Below, piece after piece: positions 1-5,298 of a DNA stretch of 5,855 nt (its first letter is position 1; every line of letters begins with the position of its first letter). The notes under the pieces were generated by a model. That model had not been told where the DNA came from. It ran no database searches and saw nothing but the letters and a program-made list of their open reading frames with translations. The stretch lies in the NCBI GenBank assembly GCA_021791075.1, contig JAJYXH010000037.1, forward strand, positions 1 through 5,855, in the 5' to 3' direction. Source of the stretch: Microcaldota archaeon (GTDB taxonomy: Archaea > Micrarchaeota > Micrarchaeia > Micrarchaeales > CABMGC01). The position numbers and the translations under genes are program-made.

Positions 1-20
1 TAGATATTGCCAGTGATAGT

Positions 21-695
21 ATGTACAGATTGGTGCTGTTCGACGTCGTCAACACGCTCGTGGTTGACAGCAAGGATGTCTCGGAGTACGTCTCCGAGTC
101 GATAAGGAACATCTACGGCAGGATAGTCCAGGCGGACCTGAAGAGATATGAGGGCCAGAGCTCCCAGAACATCGCCGAGGACATACTCAGGCATGACAAG
201 ATGCCGGAAGAGGAGATAAAGTCAAAGCTGAACAGGTACATGGAGGACCTCTTCTACACGTATTACAACGTTGCAGGCCACGACAGGCTGATACTCGTAG
301 ACGGCGCAAGGGATCTCCTCGGCCAGATCTGGAAGAAGGACATCGCGATGGGAATAGTGACAGGCGAGGCGGAGAGGATCGCGAAGTTCAGGGCGGAGAA
401 GACGACGATACATGGATTCTTCAAGATGGGAGCTTATGGCAACGATGGGAAGGAGCCGTCGGACATAGTCAATGCCGCGATAAAGAGGGCAAAGTCCGAC
501 CTTGGGATAGAGAGCGGCGGGATCGCCATCGTTGCAAGCTCGCCTTATCTAATAAAAGCGGCAAAGAGGTGCGGCGTCGCTGCTATAGGGATTGCGAACG
601 CGGGATACTCTGAGAGCGACCTCAAGGCAGCAGGTGCCGACCTTGTGGTCAGGAGCCCTAAGGACAAGGGAAAGATAGTCGGATTCCTGAAGTGA
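21..695 (+). CDS. HAD-superfamily (haloacid dehalogenase-like) protein, catalytic motifs degenerate
   Basis: This 224-residue protein has the layout of a C1-capped HAD hydrolase: a Rossmann-like core with a mostly helical cap at about residues 15-85. Motif I is FDVVNTL (residues 7-13). The nucleophile position Asp8 is kept, but the general acid/base position two residues later is Val10. Motif II is IVTG with Thr114. The motif III Lys is probably Lys144 in GKEPSDIV. Motif IV, normally GDSxxD, reads ASSPYL at 172-177, so both of its acidic residues are missing, although the following AAKRCGVAAIGI helix-strand is typical. HAD enzymes usually hydrolyse phosphate esters with Mg2+. Here the metal site looks incomplete, so a binding or regulatory role, or an unusual activity, is possible. 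Start choice: a GTGAT ribosome-binding motif at 13-17 sits three bases before ATG 21. The gene is convergent with the interrupted gene at 703-1504. Fold assignment is confident; substrate is unknown. Confidence 0.85.
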   Translation: MYRLVLFDVVNTLVVDSKDVSEYVSESIRNIYGRIVQADLKRYEGQSSQNIAEDILRHDKMPEEEIKSKLNRYMEDLFYTYYNVAGHDRLILVDGARDLLGQIWKKDIAMGIVTGEAERIAKFRAEKTTIHGFFKMGAYGNDGKEPSDIVNAAIKRAKSDLGIESGGIAIVASSPYLIKAAKRCGVAAIGIANAGYSESDLKAAGADLVVRSPKDKGKIVGFLK

Positions 696-702
696 GCTCT
701 CA

Positions 703-760
703 TTATCGCTTAAGCATGACGAGGGCTCTCTCCTGCCCGAACGGACTGGCATGCTGCTCG
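703..760 (-). pseudogene. Detached 3' end of the gene interrupted by the IS605-type element
   Basis: On the minus strand this stretch reads EQHASPFGQERALVMLKR followed by TAA (703-705) and TGA (700-702). It has no start or ribosome binding site of its own. If 761-1088 is removed, base 1089 joins base 760 and the frame of the upstream gene runs straight through (…PSPFT then EQHASPFG…) to this stop. The total is 477 nt from ATG 1507, or 474 nt from ATG 1504. The original stop would lie only 8 bases from the end of the convergent HAD gene. That this is the lost C-terminus is inference from frame continuity. Confidence 0.6.
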
Positions 761-900
761 CTGACATCCTCCCACGAATAAATTCTGTGGGGTTCCTTTT
801 GGTTCAAGACCTACTCGGTTTGAAGGTTCGGTGCCTCTGGCGTTCATAGAGTTGCACCTTGGGGCGTATCAGTGCTGCCCTTGCATACATCCCTGTCTGT
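761..900 (-). ncRNA. Candidate omega-RNA (reRNA) scaffold of the TnpB relic
   Basis: In IS605 elements the omega RNA overlaps the 3' end of tnpB and the right end, with its guide lying just outside the element. Here three consecutive hairpins can be folded. The first is 830-858 (GGTGC/GCACC plus CTCT/AGAG, loop of 9). The second is 803-824 (TTCAA-ACC/GGTTTGAA with one bulged base). The third is the right-end hairpin 771-791 (CCCAC plus GAAT pairing with ATTC plus GTGGG, one bulge). The guide would be the 16 or so bases read on the minus strand from 760 downward (CGAGCAGCATGCCAGT). The upstream boundary (about 900) is a guess. Whether it is transcribed is unknown. Confidence 0.5.
771..791 (-). 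repeat. Right-end hairpin of the IS605-type element
   Basis: CCCAC (771-775) pairs with GTGGG (787-791) and GAAT (776-779) pairs with ATTC (782-785), with a two-base loop and one bulged T (786). The stem, its T/A-rich loop, and the following AGGATGTCAG on the minus strand match the usual look of IS200/IS605 right ends, where the transposase binds the hairpin and cleaves just 3' of it. Confidence 0.7.
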
Positions 901-1046
901 ATGCAATTGACTTCTGCCTTCTCCCATCCAATTCTCTTGGATTGGAGGACGTTGCGCTATATTGAACGACGCATTTGCGTCAGCATGGTCGACGTGTCCG
1001 CATCTCAACTGGAAAATTACTCCTTGAATAATTTCCAGACTGGACT
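844..1046 (-). pseudogene. tnpB: TnpB (IS200/IS605 OrfB) C-terminal remnant
   Basis: The minus-strand frame contains CGHVDHADANASFNIAQR, the characteristic end of the TnpB zinc ribbon (second Cys pair region plus the D-x-N-A-x-x-N-I signature). It is followed by a tail with DRDVCKGSTDTP that resembles archaeal OrfB C-termini as I remember them. The first CxxC knuckle, the three RuvC acidic motifs and the N-terminal domain are absent, so this is not a functional nuclease. The remnant runs up to the left-end hairpin at 1048-1071, so an internal deletion fused the left end almost directly to the zinc ribbon. The only Met codon in frame near its start (1053) lies in that hairpin, so translation is doubtful. 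Its likely value to the element is as the 5' part of the omega-RNA region. Confidence 0.8.
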
Positions 1047-1504
1047 GGCACACCCTTTAAAAGAGGTGGGCTTTCTGCTATGCATTCTGTAAATGGAGAC
1101 GGCCTGGCGTACTCCTTCAGGCCCTGCATATTGACAAACTCCTCTATTGAGCGTATGGCGTTCTCGATCGCATCATGCATGTGGAGCCTGAATCCCGGAT
1201 CTTCTGTTATCTTGGTTACCAACTCCCTGTACCTCACGCGACCCAGCATATCTGACTGCCTTACCGCCGTAATTATCTCTGCGGATCTCCCTTCATACTC
1301 TGCCTGCGGGGTGCCCTCCTTCTGCTTGGCCTGATAGAGATCAACGAGAGCCCCTGCCGCATTTGTCAGGACTACCGAATTCGCAAACGGAAACTCCCCG
1401 TGCAGGTGCTCCTTTACGCTGAAGACCTCCGCCTGGTGGGTCCTCAGGCTGGAGGGGTTGAAATGTGCCTCTACGGTATATCTTGATGCGACGACAGATG
1501 CCAT
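980..1504 (-). CDS. Hypothetical protein, truncated and extended by element sequence
   Basis: I do not recognise this family. The open frame encodes 174 residues from ATG 1504 (a second ATG at 1507 is possible). GTGAT at 1508-1512 lies three bases before ATG 1504, the same spacing as at the HAD gene, so I prefer 1504. About the first 138 residues are native: a soluble, mostly helical-looking protein with no signal peptide or membrane segment (TVEAHFNPSSLRTHQAEVF near the start, DAIENAIRSIEEFVNMQGL near the end). The last 35 or so residues are read from the inserted element in a frame different from tnpB and end at TGA 980-982. The intact ancestor would have been about 157-158 residues, ending at 703. 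The disruption removes only about 18 native C-terminal residues, so partial function may survive. Confidence 0.6.
   Translation of the reverse strand: MASVVASRYTVEAHFNPSSLRTHQAEVFSVKEHLHGEFPFANSVVLTNAAGALVDLYQAKQKEGTPQAEYEGRSAEIITAVRQSDMLGRVRYRELVTKITEDPGFRLHMHDAIENAIRSIEEFVNMQGLKEYARPSPFTECIAESPPLLKGVPVQSGNYSRSNFPVEMRTRRPC
1048..1071 (-). repeat. Left-end hairpin of the IS605-type element
   Basis: GCACACC (1048-1054) pairs with GGTGGGC (1065-1071) with one mismatch, enclosing a T/A-rich loop. On the minus strand it reads AAAGCCCACC…GGTGTGCC. It lies 17 nt inside the inferred left tip at 1088, as expected for the subterminal hairpin recognised by a Y1 transposase. Confidence 0.55.
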
Positions 1505-1567
1505 CATATCACAAGAGTAATCTATGCATTTTCTCCTTACTAAATTCCACCGCTTTTTAGCAATTTA

Positions 1568-1575
1568 CTTATAAA
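1568..1575 (-). promoter_or_regulatory. Candidate TATA box for the interrupted gene
   Basis: The minus strand reads TTTATAAG here. A start of transcription about 26 bases downstream (near 1545) would give a leader of roughly 40 nt before ATG 1504. Assignment rests on position and composition only. Confidence 0.35.
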
Positions 1576-1625
1576 TTATCGTTATTTTGGTAGAATGCCT
1601 TGTGGCATGGGCATGTTGCGATGTG

Positions 1626-1635
1626 TATATAAATA
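1626..1635 (+). promoter_or_regulatory. Candidate TATA box for the surface-protein gene
   Basis: TATATAAATA is centred at about 1630. An archaeal start of transcription is expected near 1656-1658, just upstream of ATG 1665. This makes the upstream GTG at 1653 an unlikely start and implies a very short leader. A small inverted repeat (ATGCC…GGCAT, 1595-1608) lies between this box and the divergent promoter. Confidence 0.5.
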
Positions 1636-1664
1636 CTTCAGAGTAATATTCTGTGCTGAATTGC

Positions 1665-3368
1665 ATGCAAGAACACTTATCGTATCGTTGGTCCCTGTTG
1701 ATCGTGGCTGCGGCTGTGTTTTCAGTTTTTGTTACCATGCCAGTTCAGGCCCAGCTTGGCGGGGAGGAGTTCTGCGTCAATGCGAGCACGGTTGGTGTGA
1801 CCGCAGGCACAGTCTCTCCGACAACGTCAACATGTACCGACAGCGGAAACTCCATAGTGATAAATGCCATGCCTGCGCCGGGAGCAAGCTTTGAGTCATG
1901 GTCACTGCCTAACGACTGCTACTTCTCTTCTGGTTACTACAATACTGCCAAGACGAGAGTGACTTGCACAGCGGGCGCATTGCCGTATCCAAAATATACG
2001 GTTTATGCATCATTCGGCACGCTGACAACAACATCATCGACAACAAGCAGCGTACCGACAACCACTGTCTCGGCAGAGTTCTGCGCCAATGCGACTCTGT
2101 ACCAGCCCAGCACGGGGGGCACGGCATATCCTTCAGCATACGTATGCGTGACGGCCGGAGATTCGGTATCGATATCTGCTGTCCCAGCTTCTGGATACAC
2201 GTTCAGCTCGTGGTTCCTGCCGAGCGGATGCTCTTACGCTTCTGGATATGGAAACTCGGCGAGCACTCAGGTGACTTGCGCGGCCGGTACATCGCCATAT
2301 CCAAAGTATATAATGGCTGTAGGATTCACCCCGGTAACTACTACGAGTACGCCTACGACCACGATCCAGTCAAGTTCGTTCTGCGTAAATGCAACCGTCT
2401 CCCAGGGCAACGGGACGATATATCCGCAGTTCTATAACTGCGCGAGTTCCGGACAGTCTGCATACATATCTGCAACACCGGGAAAGGGCTCGAGCTTCTA
2501 CGGATGGAGGCTGCCGAGCGGATGCTCATACGTCAACGGATGGGGCAACAGCCCGAGCACTTACGTTACATGCACTGCAGGGCCGAGCGGCTATACACCC
2601 AAGTACACGGCCTCTGCACAGTTCTATTCCACAAGCCAGCCGGAGTTCTGCGTAAGAGCGGCACTCTATTCTACGAGGGCCGGGGCCGTGATATACCCGG
2701 CCGATTATGAGTGCGGGTTTGCGGGACAGGGTGTTGCCATATCCATAAGCCCGCCTTCGGGATTTGCCTTCGCTTCATGGCTGCTGCCGAGCGGCTGCAC
2801 GTTTGCTTCTGGGTATGGAAACACGGCAAGCACTCAGGTCGTGTGCAGTGCCAGTCCATCCTTCCCTACATATACTGTTTACGGGTCTTTCTCATCGACA
2901 TTCTCACCGGTCACGGCAACGGTGGCGCTCTCAAGAGGATGGAACCTCTTCTCGGTTCCTTTGACGAACACGACCGTAATCAGCAATACGTGCCCTTCAG
3001 GAAGCCTGCTCAGCCCGATCTGGCAGTTTACCAACGGCACTTACTCCATGGCCACTAAGATTCACGGGGGATTCGGTTACTGGGTGCAGGCTGGCACTCC
3101 ATGCACGCTGACCTTCAGCGGGCAGCCGCTGACAGTCAGCAAGCTCCCTTATCTAAGCGCCGGATGGAATCTGATAGGGGCGCTAAACTACTCCACATCG
3201 TTCACCAGCATACTCGGAAGCTGCAATGTTGTGAATGGGCCGCTGGGTTTTGACACTGGTACAAACCAATATTACAACGCCTCGCAGATAGCCACCAACT
3301 CCGGATACTTCGTCAAAGTCTCATCGGGATGCGCACTTGGGGTGAGCGGGCCTCCGCCACCGCCGTAA
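1665..3368 (+). CDS. Secreted surface protein: four Cys-rich InlB-B-like repeats, two GWN modules, PPPPP tail
   Basis: Numbering is from ATG 1665 (567 residues); a GTG at 1653 would add four. Residues 1-30 form a signal peptide: Arg9, a hydrophobic stretch, and cleavage after VQA. Four repeats of about 83 residues follow at 35-117, 138-221, 238-320 and 327-409. Each has four cysteines at matching places (37/57/85/101; 140/161/189/205; 240/259/287/303; 329/350/378/394), a core like V-x-I-x-A-x-P-x-x-G-x-x-F-x-x-W, LP-x-(G/D)C, and a YPKY-like end. This resembles divergent InlB B-type repeats stabilised by two disulfides. Thr/Ser-rich linkers separate repeats 1-3. Repeats 1-3 carry an N-A-S/T sequon right after the first Cys. 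The C-terminal part has two related modules (GWNLFSVPL…GYWV and GWNLIGALN…GYFV), each with two Cys, then GPPPPP. There is no C-terminal membrane anchor. The role is probably cell-surface structure or adhesion (inference). Confidence 0.85.
   Translation: MQEHLSYRWSLLIVAAAVFSVFVTMPVQAQLGGEEFCVNASTVGVTAGTVSPTTSTCTDSGNSIVINAMPAPGASFESWSLPNDCYFSSGYYNTAKTRVTCTAGALPYPKYTVYASFGTLTTTSSTTSSVPTTTVSAEFCANATLYQPSTGGTAYPSAYVCVTAGDSVSISAVPASGYTFSSWFLPSGCSYASGYGNSASTQVTCAAGTSPYPKYIMAVGFTPVTTTSTPTTTIQSSSFCVNATVSQGNGTIYPQFYNCASSGQSAYISATPGKGSSFYGWRLPSGCSYVNGWGNSPSTYVTCTAGPSGYTPKYTASAQFYSTSQPEFCVRAALYSTRAGAVIYPADYECGFAGQGVAISISPPSGFAFASWLLPSGCTFASGYGNTASTQVVCSASPSFPTYTVYGSFSSTFSPVTATVALSRGWNLFSVPLTNTTVISNTCPSGSLLSPIWQFTNGTYSMATKIHGGFGYWVQAGTPCTLTFSGQPLTVSKLPYLSAGWNLIGALNYSTSFTSILGSCNVVNGPLGFDTGTNQYYNASQIATNSGYFVKVSSGCALGVSGPPPPP
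1767..2891 (+). repeat. Four tandem protein-level repeats within the surface-protein gene
   Basis: The repeats span 1767-2015, 2076-2327, 2376-2624 and 2643-2891. Conserved elements are EFC/SFC at the start, a Cys about 20 residues later, LPxxC, and VTC/VVC before a PKY-type ending. DNA identity between copies is patchy, so these are old duplications held by protein-level selection, not recent expansions. Confidence 0.8.
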
Positions 3369-3391
3369 ACTGATTATAAAAAGAGGGTAAT

Positions 3392-3649
3392 ATGGATAAC
3401 AAGATGATGTTGTATGGAATAGTCGTGGTCCTGGCCATAGTGATAGCCGTACTGACATACTTACTTATATCATCGCCAGGCAAGCAGGCCACAACCACAA
3501 CGGTGGCGCCTGCCAGCACCGTAGCTCAAGCAACAACCTCACCGGCAACGATACCGACGACCGTGGCAACAACCACAGCATCAAACGGTGAGACCGGATC
3601 GATATTCAACAACTCCAACTCCGGTGCCACGCCGCCTCCTCCCCCTTGA
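3392..3649 (+). CDS. Small membrane-anchored Thr-rich protein with PPPPP C-terminus
   Basis: This is an 85-residue protein with a short charged N-terminus (MDNK), one hydrophobic segment at about residues 7-27 (GIVVVLAIVIAVLTYLLI), then a low-complexity Thr/Ala/Ser/Pro stalk. It ends in NNSNSGAT and exactly five prolines. The hydrophobic segment lacks a clear cleavage site, so I read it as an N-terminal anchor with the stalk outside the cell and probably O-glycosylated. The gene starts 24 bases after the stop of the surface-protein gene, with GAGG (3383-3386) five bases before ATG, so the two are probably co-transcribed. The shared proline tail with its neighbour supports a joint function at the cell surface. 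No family is recognised. Confidence 0.75.
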   Translation: MDNKMMLYGIVVVLAIVIAVLTYLLISSPGKQATTTTVAPASTVAQATTSPATIPTTVATTTASNGETGSIFNNSNSGATPPPPP

Positions 3650-3685
3650 TCGGCGCCACTCTTGAGTACCCCGCCGGCGCCAGCC

Positions 3686-3693
3686 TTTATATA
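3686..3693 (+). promoter_or_regulatory. TATA box of the RNase P RNA gene
   Basis: TTTATATA is centred about 25 bases upstream of 3714, the first base of the P1 helix of the RNA. This matches the usual archaeal spacing between TATA box and start of transcription. Confidence 0.75.
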
Positions 3694-3713
3694 GGGGTTA
3701 TTCCATATCATAT

Positions 3714-3956
3714 CAGTGGTGTGCGGATGGCTCACGGTCAGAGATGACTGAGGAAGCTCTCCCCATGCAGACGTGTGACTGGCCCAAGGCCTGATTCGGA
3801 ACAGAAACGAGACCGCTGCGGCACATAAGCGATGACGCTACGAGCGTGCCGGTGCGGATGAAACGCGCCGATGCGCACACGGATGAGCATGCAAGGCTTA
3901 AACGCCGCTTAGTCGAATGCCATCTAAAACAGAAGGGGGGCTACGGCACACCACTG
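3714..3956 (+). ncRNA. rnpB: RNase P RNA
   Basis: This is the catalytic RNA that trims 5' leaders from pre-tRNAs. P1 is a perfect 11-bp pairing of 3714-3724 with 3946-3956. CR I appears as GAGGAAGCUCUCCCC (3750-3764). P4 pairs 3755-3757 and 3759-3763 with 3935-3942, leaving U3758 bulged, which is the universally conserved P4 bulge. AACAGAAACGAGACCGC (3800-3816) resembles the E. coli CR II/III segment AACAGAGAGCAAACCGC. GCAAG (3891-3895) fits CR IV, and ACAGAAGGGGGGCUAC (3929-3944) fits CR V. The length of about 243 nt is short next to the roughly 300 nt usual for archaeal type A RNAs. The last 60 bases are duplicated at 5340-5399. The 3' end overlaps the antisense AbiEii gene by 16 bases. The ends are inferred from P1 and promoter spacing; no U-tract terminator is visible. 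Confidence 0.9.
3896..3955 (+). repeat. Proximal 60-bp direct repeat (candidate att site) in the rnpB 3' end
   Basis: This segment is identical over 60 bases to 5340-5399. It runs from just after the CR IV GCAAG to the penultimate base of P1, so it includes CR V, the 3' strand of P4 and the 3' strand of P1. Weaker similarity continues to 3963 (CTTATCC versus ATTATCC after a three-base slip in the distal copy). Confidence 0.9.
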
Positions 3957-4699
3957 CTTATCCACTCGCTGAGACGCTTCTTCACGCCGGCATATGCAGG
4001 AAGGTCTCCGAAAACCTCATTCCTGAGTTCGCTCTGGTAGAAGGCCTCTTTTTCGTCTACCTTCGCCCTGAATAACTCTTTATCCACTGTCATCTTGTAA
4101 TACTCGAGTTTCTTGTTTGCCAGGCTTTCGTTGAAAGAGATGCCCTTTTTCGTAACGAGATAGTGAAGGTCGAAGATATCCCTCGCCTTCTTCCTTGTAA
4201 GTATGGCCCTCACCTTCTCTGCGGCCGCCTCCTCAAGATCCATTCCGGCCATGTTCTTTACGGGCAGCGAGTACGCCGGATAGTCGAGACGCTGCGGCAT
4301 AGGCTTCTTCAGCACCAATTCTCTCCTGCTTATCTCGACATAGACCCTGCACAGGTCTTTGTCAGTGGTGTTTAAGGGCCCTTTTGCATTTATCCTGAAG
4401 GCATACGAGACCTGATTGTCTGAGATCACCTTGAGCTGACTTCCCACACCAAATAACTCGAGGCTGTTTGAGACCTTCCTGCCGAGCCCTTCCCTCAGCC
4501 TGTCCGACGCAGTGAAGTCAAGGTCCTCGGAGAACCTGTTGAGACCGTGAAAGAGCCAGAGGTACGTGCCACCCTTGAACACCAGCGGCTCCTCGGAAAG
4601 GATGTTCAGTATGAGGTGCTGGATGTAGTGCTTCTCCTGCTGCCACGGCCTCACGCCCATAAGCTTCGATATCTCTATCAGCTGCGCCTTGTCTATCAC
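3941..4699 (-). CDS. abiEii: AbiEii-type nucleotidyltransferase toxin
   Basis: This 252-residue protein belongs to the AbiEii/MenT-like DNA-polymerase-beta-fold nucleotidyltransferases. Motif I is FKGGTYLWLFHGLNRFSEDLDF at 41-62: the GG-T (43-45) and the metal-binding Asp59 and Asp61. A third acidic position is likely Glu122 in VYVEIS. The family helix EEAAAEKVRAILTRKKARDIFDL (156-178) carries Lys162, Arg163, Arg173, Asp174 and Asp177. Characterised relatives transfer nucleotides, in MenT3 onto tRNA 3' ends; the target here is unknown. It starts with GTG overlapping the antitoxin stop TGA (GTGA, 4696-4699), which implies coupled translation and low toxin output. The last codons (…SGVP, stop) are encoded within the duplicated rnpB 3' sequence on the opposite strand. 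All key residues appear present, so it is probably active. Confidence 0.9.
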   Translation of the reverse strand: MIDKAQLIEISKLMGVRPWQQEKHYIQHLILNILSEEPLVFKGGTYLWLFHGLNRFSEDLDFTASDRLREGLGRKVSNSLELFGVGSQLKVISDNQVSYAFRINAKGPLNTTDKDLCRVYVEISRRELVLKKPMPQRLDYPAYSLPVKNMAGMDLEEAAAEKVRAILTRKKARDIFDLHYLVTKKGISFNESLANKKLEYYKMTVDKELFRAKVDEKEAFYQSELRNEVFGDLPAYAGVKKRLSEWISSGVP

Positions 4700-5268
4700 T
4701 TGATCATCCTTTCAAGCGATCTGCTTCCCCTTCCAGTAAATCTGACAGCGAGTTCCTTCAGCCTCGCCCTGTCAAGGCTTGCCATGTGCTCTTCCAAGTC
4801 CTTCTTCGAGTACAGATTCAGATAGATGCCGTCAATCAGCGCCTTCTCAGGCTCTGCGATAAAAGCGTAGCTTCCGCCCCTCTGATGACTCTTGTACCCG
4901 AAGAAGAGATGGCCTGGTATCTTGTGGTACGCCAGTCCAAGGTTCCTGTAGCTCAGCGTATTCCTGGGGGTGACCGATTCGACATTCCTCTGAACCTGCG
5001 TGATGATGCCATGAAAGAGCAGGGCCGAGTTGAGGGAGACGTAGGAAGGCTCCACCAGCTGCGTAGCAATGACAAGATCGTCGTAGACAAAGGAGATTCT
5101 GCCCTTTATCAGCCTCCTGGCAAGGCCCTTCCCGACCAGCCTGGAGAGGTATACTGCGGCAACGGACCTTGACTTCCCGATGAGGTTGGAGAGCTGCTGA
5201 ACCGAGTACACCGCCCTGCCGGACTGTATGGCAGCATCGCGTATCCCATAAAGTGTGAGTTCCTTCAT
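4696..5268 (-). CDS. abiEi: AbiEi-type antitoxin / transcriptional repressor
   Basis: This 190-residue protein has an N-terminal winged helix (about residues 8-60, with YSVQQLSNLIGKSRSVAAVYLSRL as its helix-turn-helix region). The C-terminal domain is typical of AbiEi, with PSYVSLNSALLFHGI (about 94-108) and AEPEKALIDGIYL (about 138-150). In known AbiE systems (type IV) this protein neutralises the toxin without stable binding and represses its own operon by binding inverted repeats upstream. Here it is the first gene, overlaps the toxin gene by 4 bases, and has a 16-bp palindrome 15 bases upstream of its start. ATG 5268 is preceded by GATGAT-type sequence at short spacing. Confidence 0.88.
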   Translation of the reverse strand: MKELTLYGIRDAAIQSGRAVYSVQQLSNLIGKSRSVAAVYLSRLVGKGLARRLIKGRISFVYDDLVIATQLVEPSYVSLNSALLFHGIITQVQRNVESVTPRNTLSYRNLGLAYHKIPGHLFFGYKSHQRGGSYAFIAEPEKALIDGIYLNLYSKKDLEEHMASLDRARLKELAVRFTGRGSRSLERMIK

Positions 5269-5282
5269 ATCATCATCGTGAC

Positions 5283-5298
5283 ATAACTATATAGTTAT
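5283..5298. promoter_or_regulatory. 16-bp palindrome, probable AbiEi operator in the abiE promoter
   Basis: ATAACTATATAGTTAT is a perfect inverted repeat ending 15 bases before the abiEi start. It contains TATATA. With a TATA box at this centre the transcript would be nearly leaderless; alternatively CTTATAAG (5313-5320) is the TATA box and the palindrome covers the start of transcription. Either way, protein binding here would block the promoter. AbiEi autoregulation through inverted repeats is known for the family; its use here is inferred. Confidence 0.5.

Larger units (their letters stand above)
761..1088 (-). mobile_element. 328-bp non-autonomous IS200/IS605-type element (MITE-like, TnpB relic)
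   Basis: The element is oriented on the minus strand. Its left end is at 1088, directly next to the pentamer TTTAC (minus strand, 1093-1089), a plausible IS605 target and TnpB TAM. A left-end hairpin lies at 1048-1071, 17 nt inside. The right end has a hairpin at 771-791 followed by AGGATGTCAG, ending at 761. Between the ends are only the final part of tnpB and its 3' untranslated region; there is no tnpA and most of tnpB is deleted. There is no target duplication, as expected for HUH Y1 transposition. Excision at these exact ends restores an open frame in the host gene. The right end was chosen partly because it restores frame (a one-in-three chance alone), so the boundary could shift by a base or more. 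Mobilisation would need TnpA supplied in trans. Confidence 0.75.

Noticed and set aside
980..1504. The 174-residue minus-strand protein as the N-terminal half of TnpB.
   Set aside because: It lacks TnpB N-terminal and RuvC motifs. Its downstream part overlaps the zinc-ribbon relic in a different frame, and the left-end hairpin separates them, so it is host sequence interrupted by the element.
1595..1894. Plus-strand open frame starting at ATG 1595.
   Set aside because: It overlaps the surface-protein gene in another frame, has no matching ribosome binding site, and starts within a short inverted repeat; a signal peptide and repeats support the other frame.
1908..2860. Many open frames on both strands within the surface-protein gene.
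   Set aside because: They are alternative-frame readings of a low-complexity, repeat-rich gene, with no domain features of their own.
3652..3681. Inverted repeat GGCGCC…GGCGCC after the small membrane-protein gene, possible terminator.
   Set aside because: The stem is only 6 bp, each arm is self-palindromic, and no T-tract follows; archaeal termination usually depends on T-rich tracts. It was not listed as a feature.
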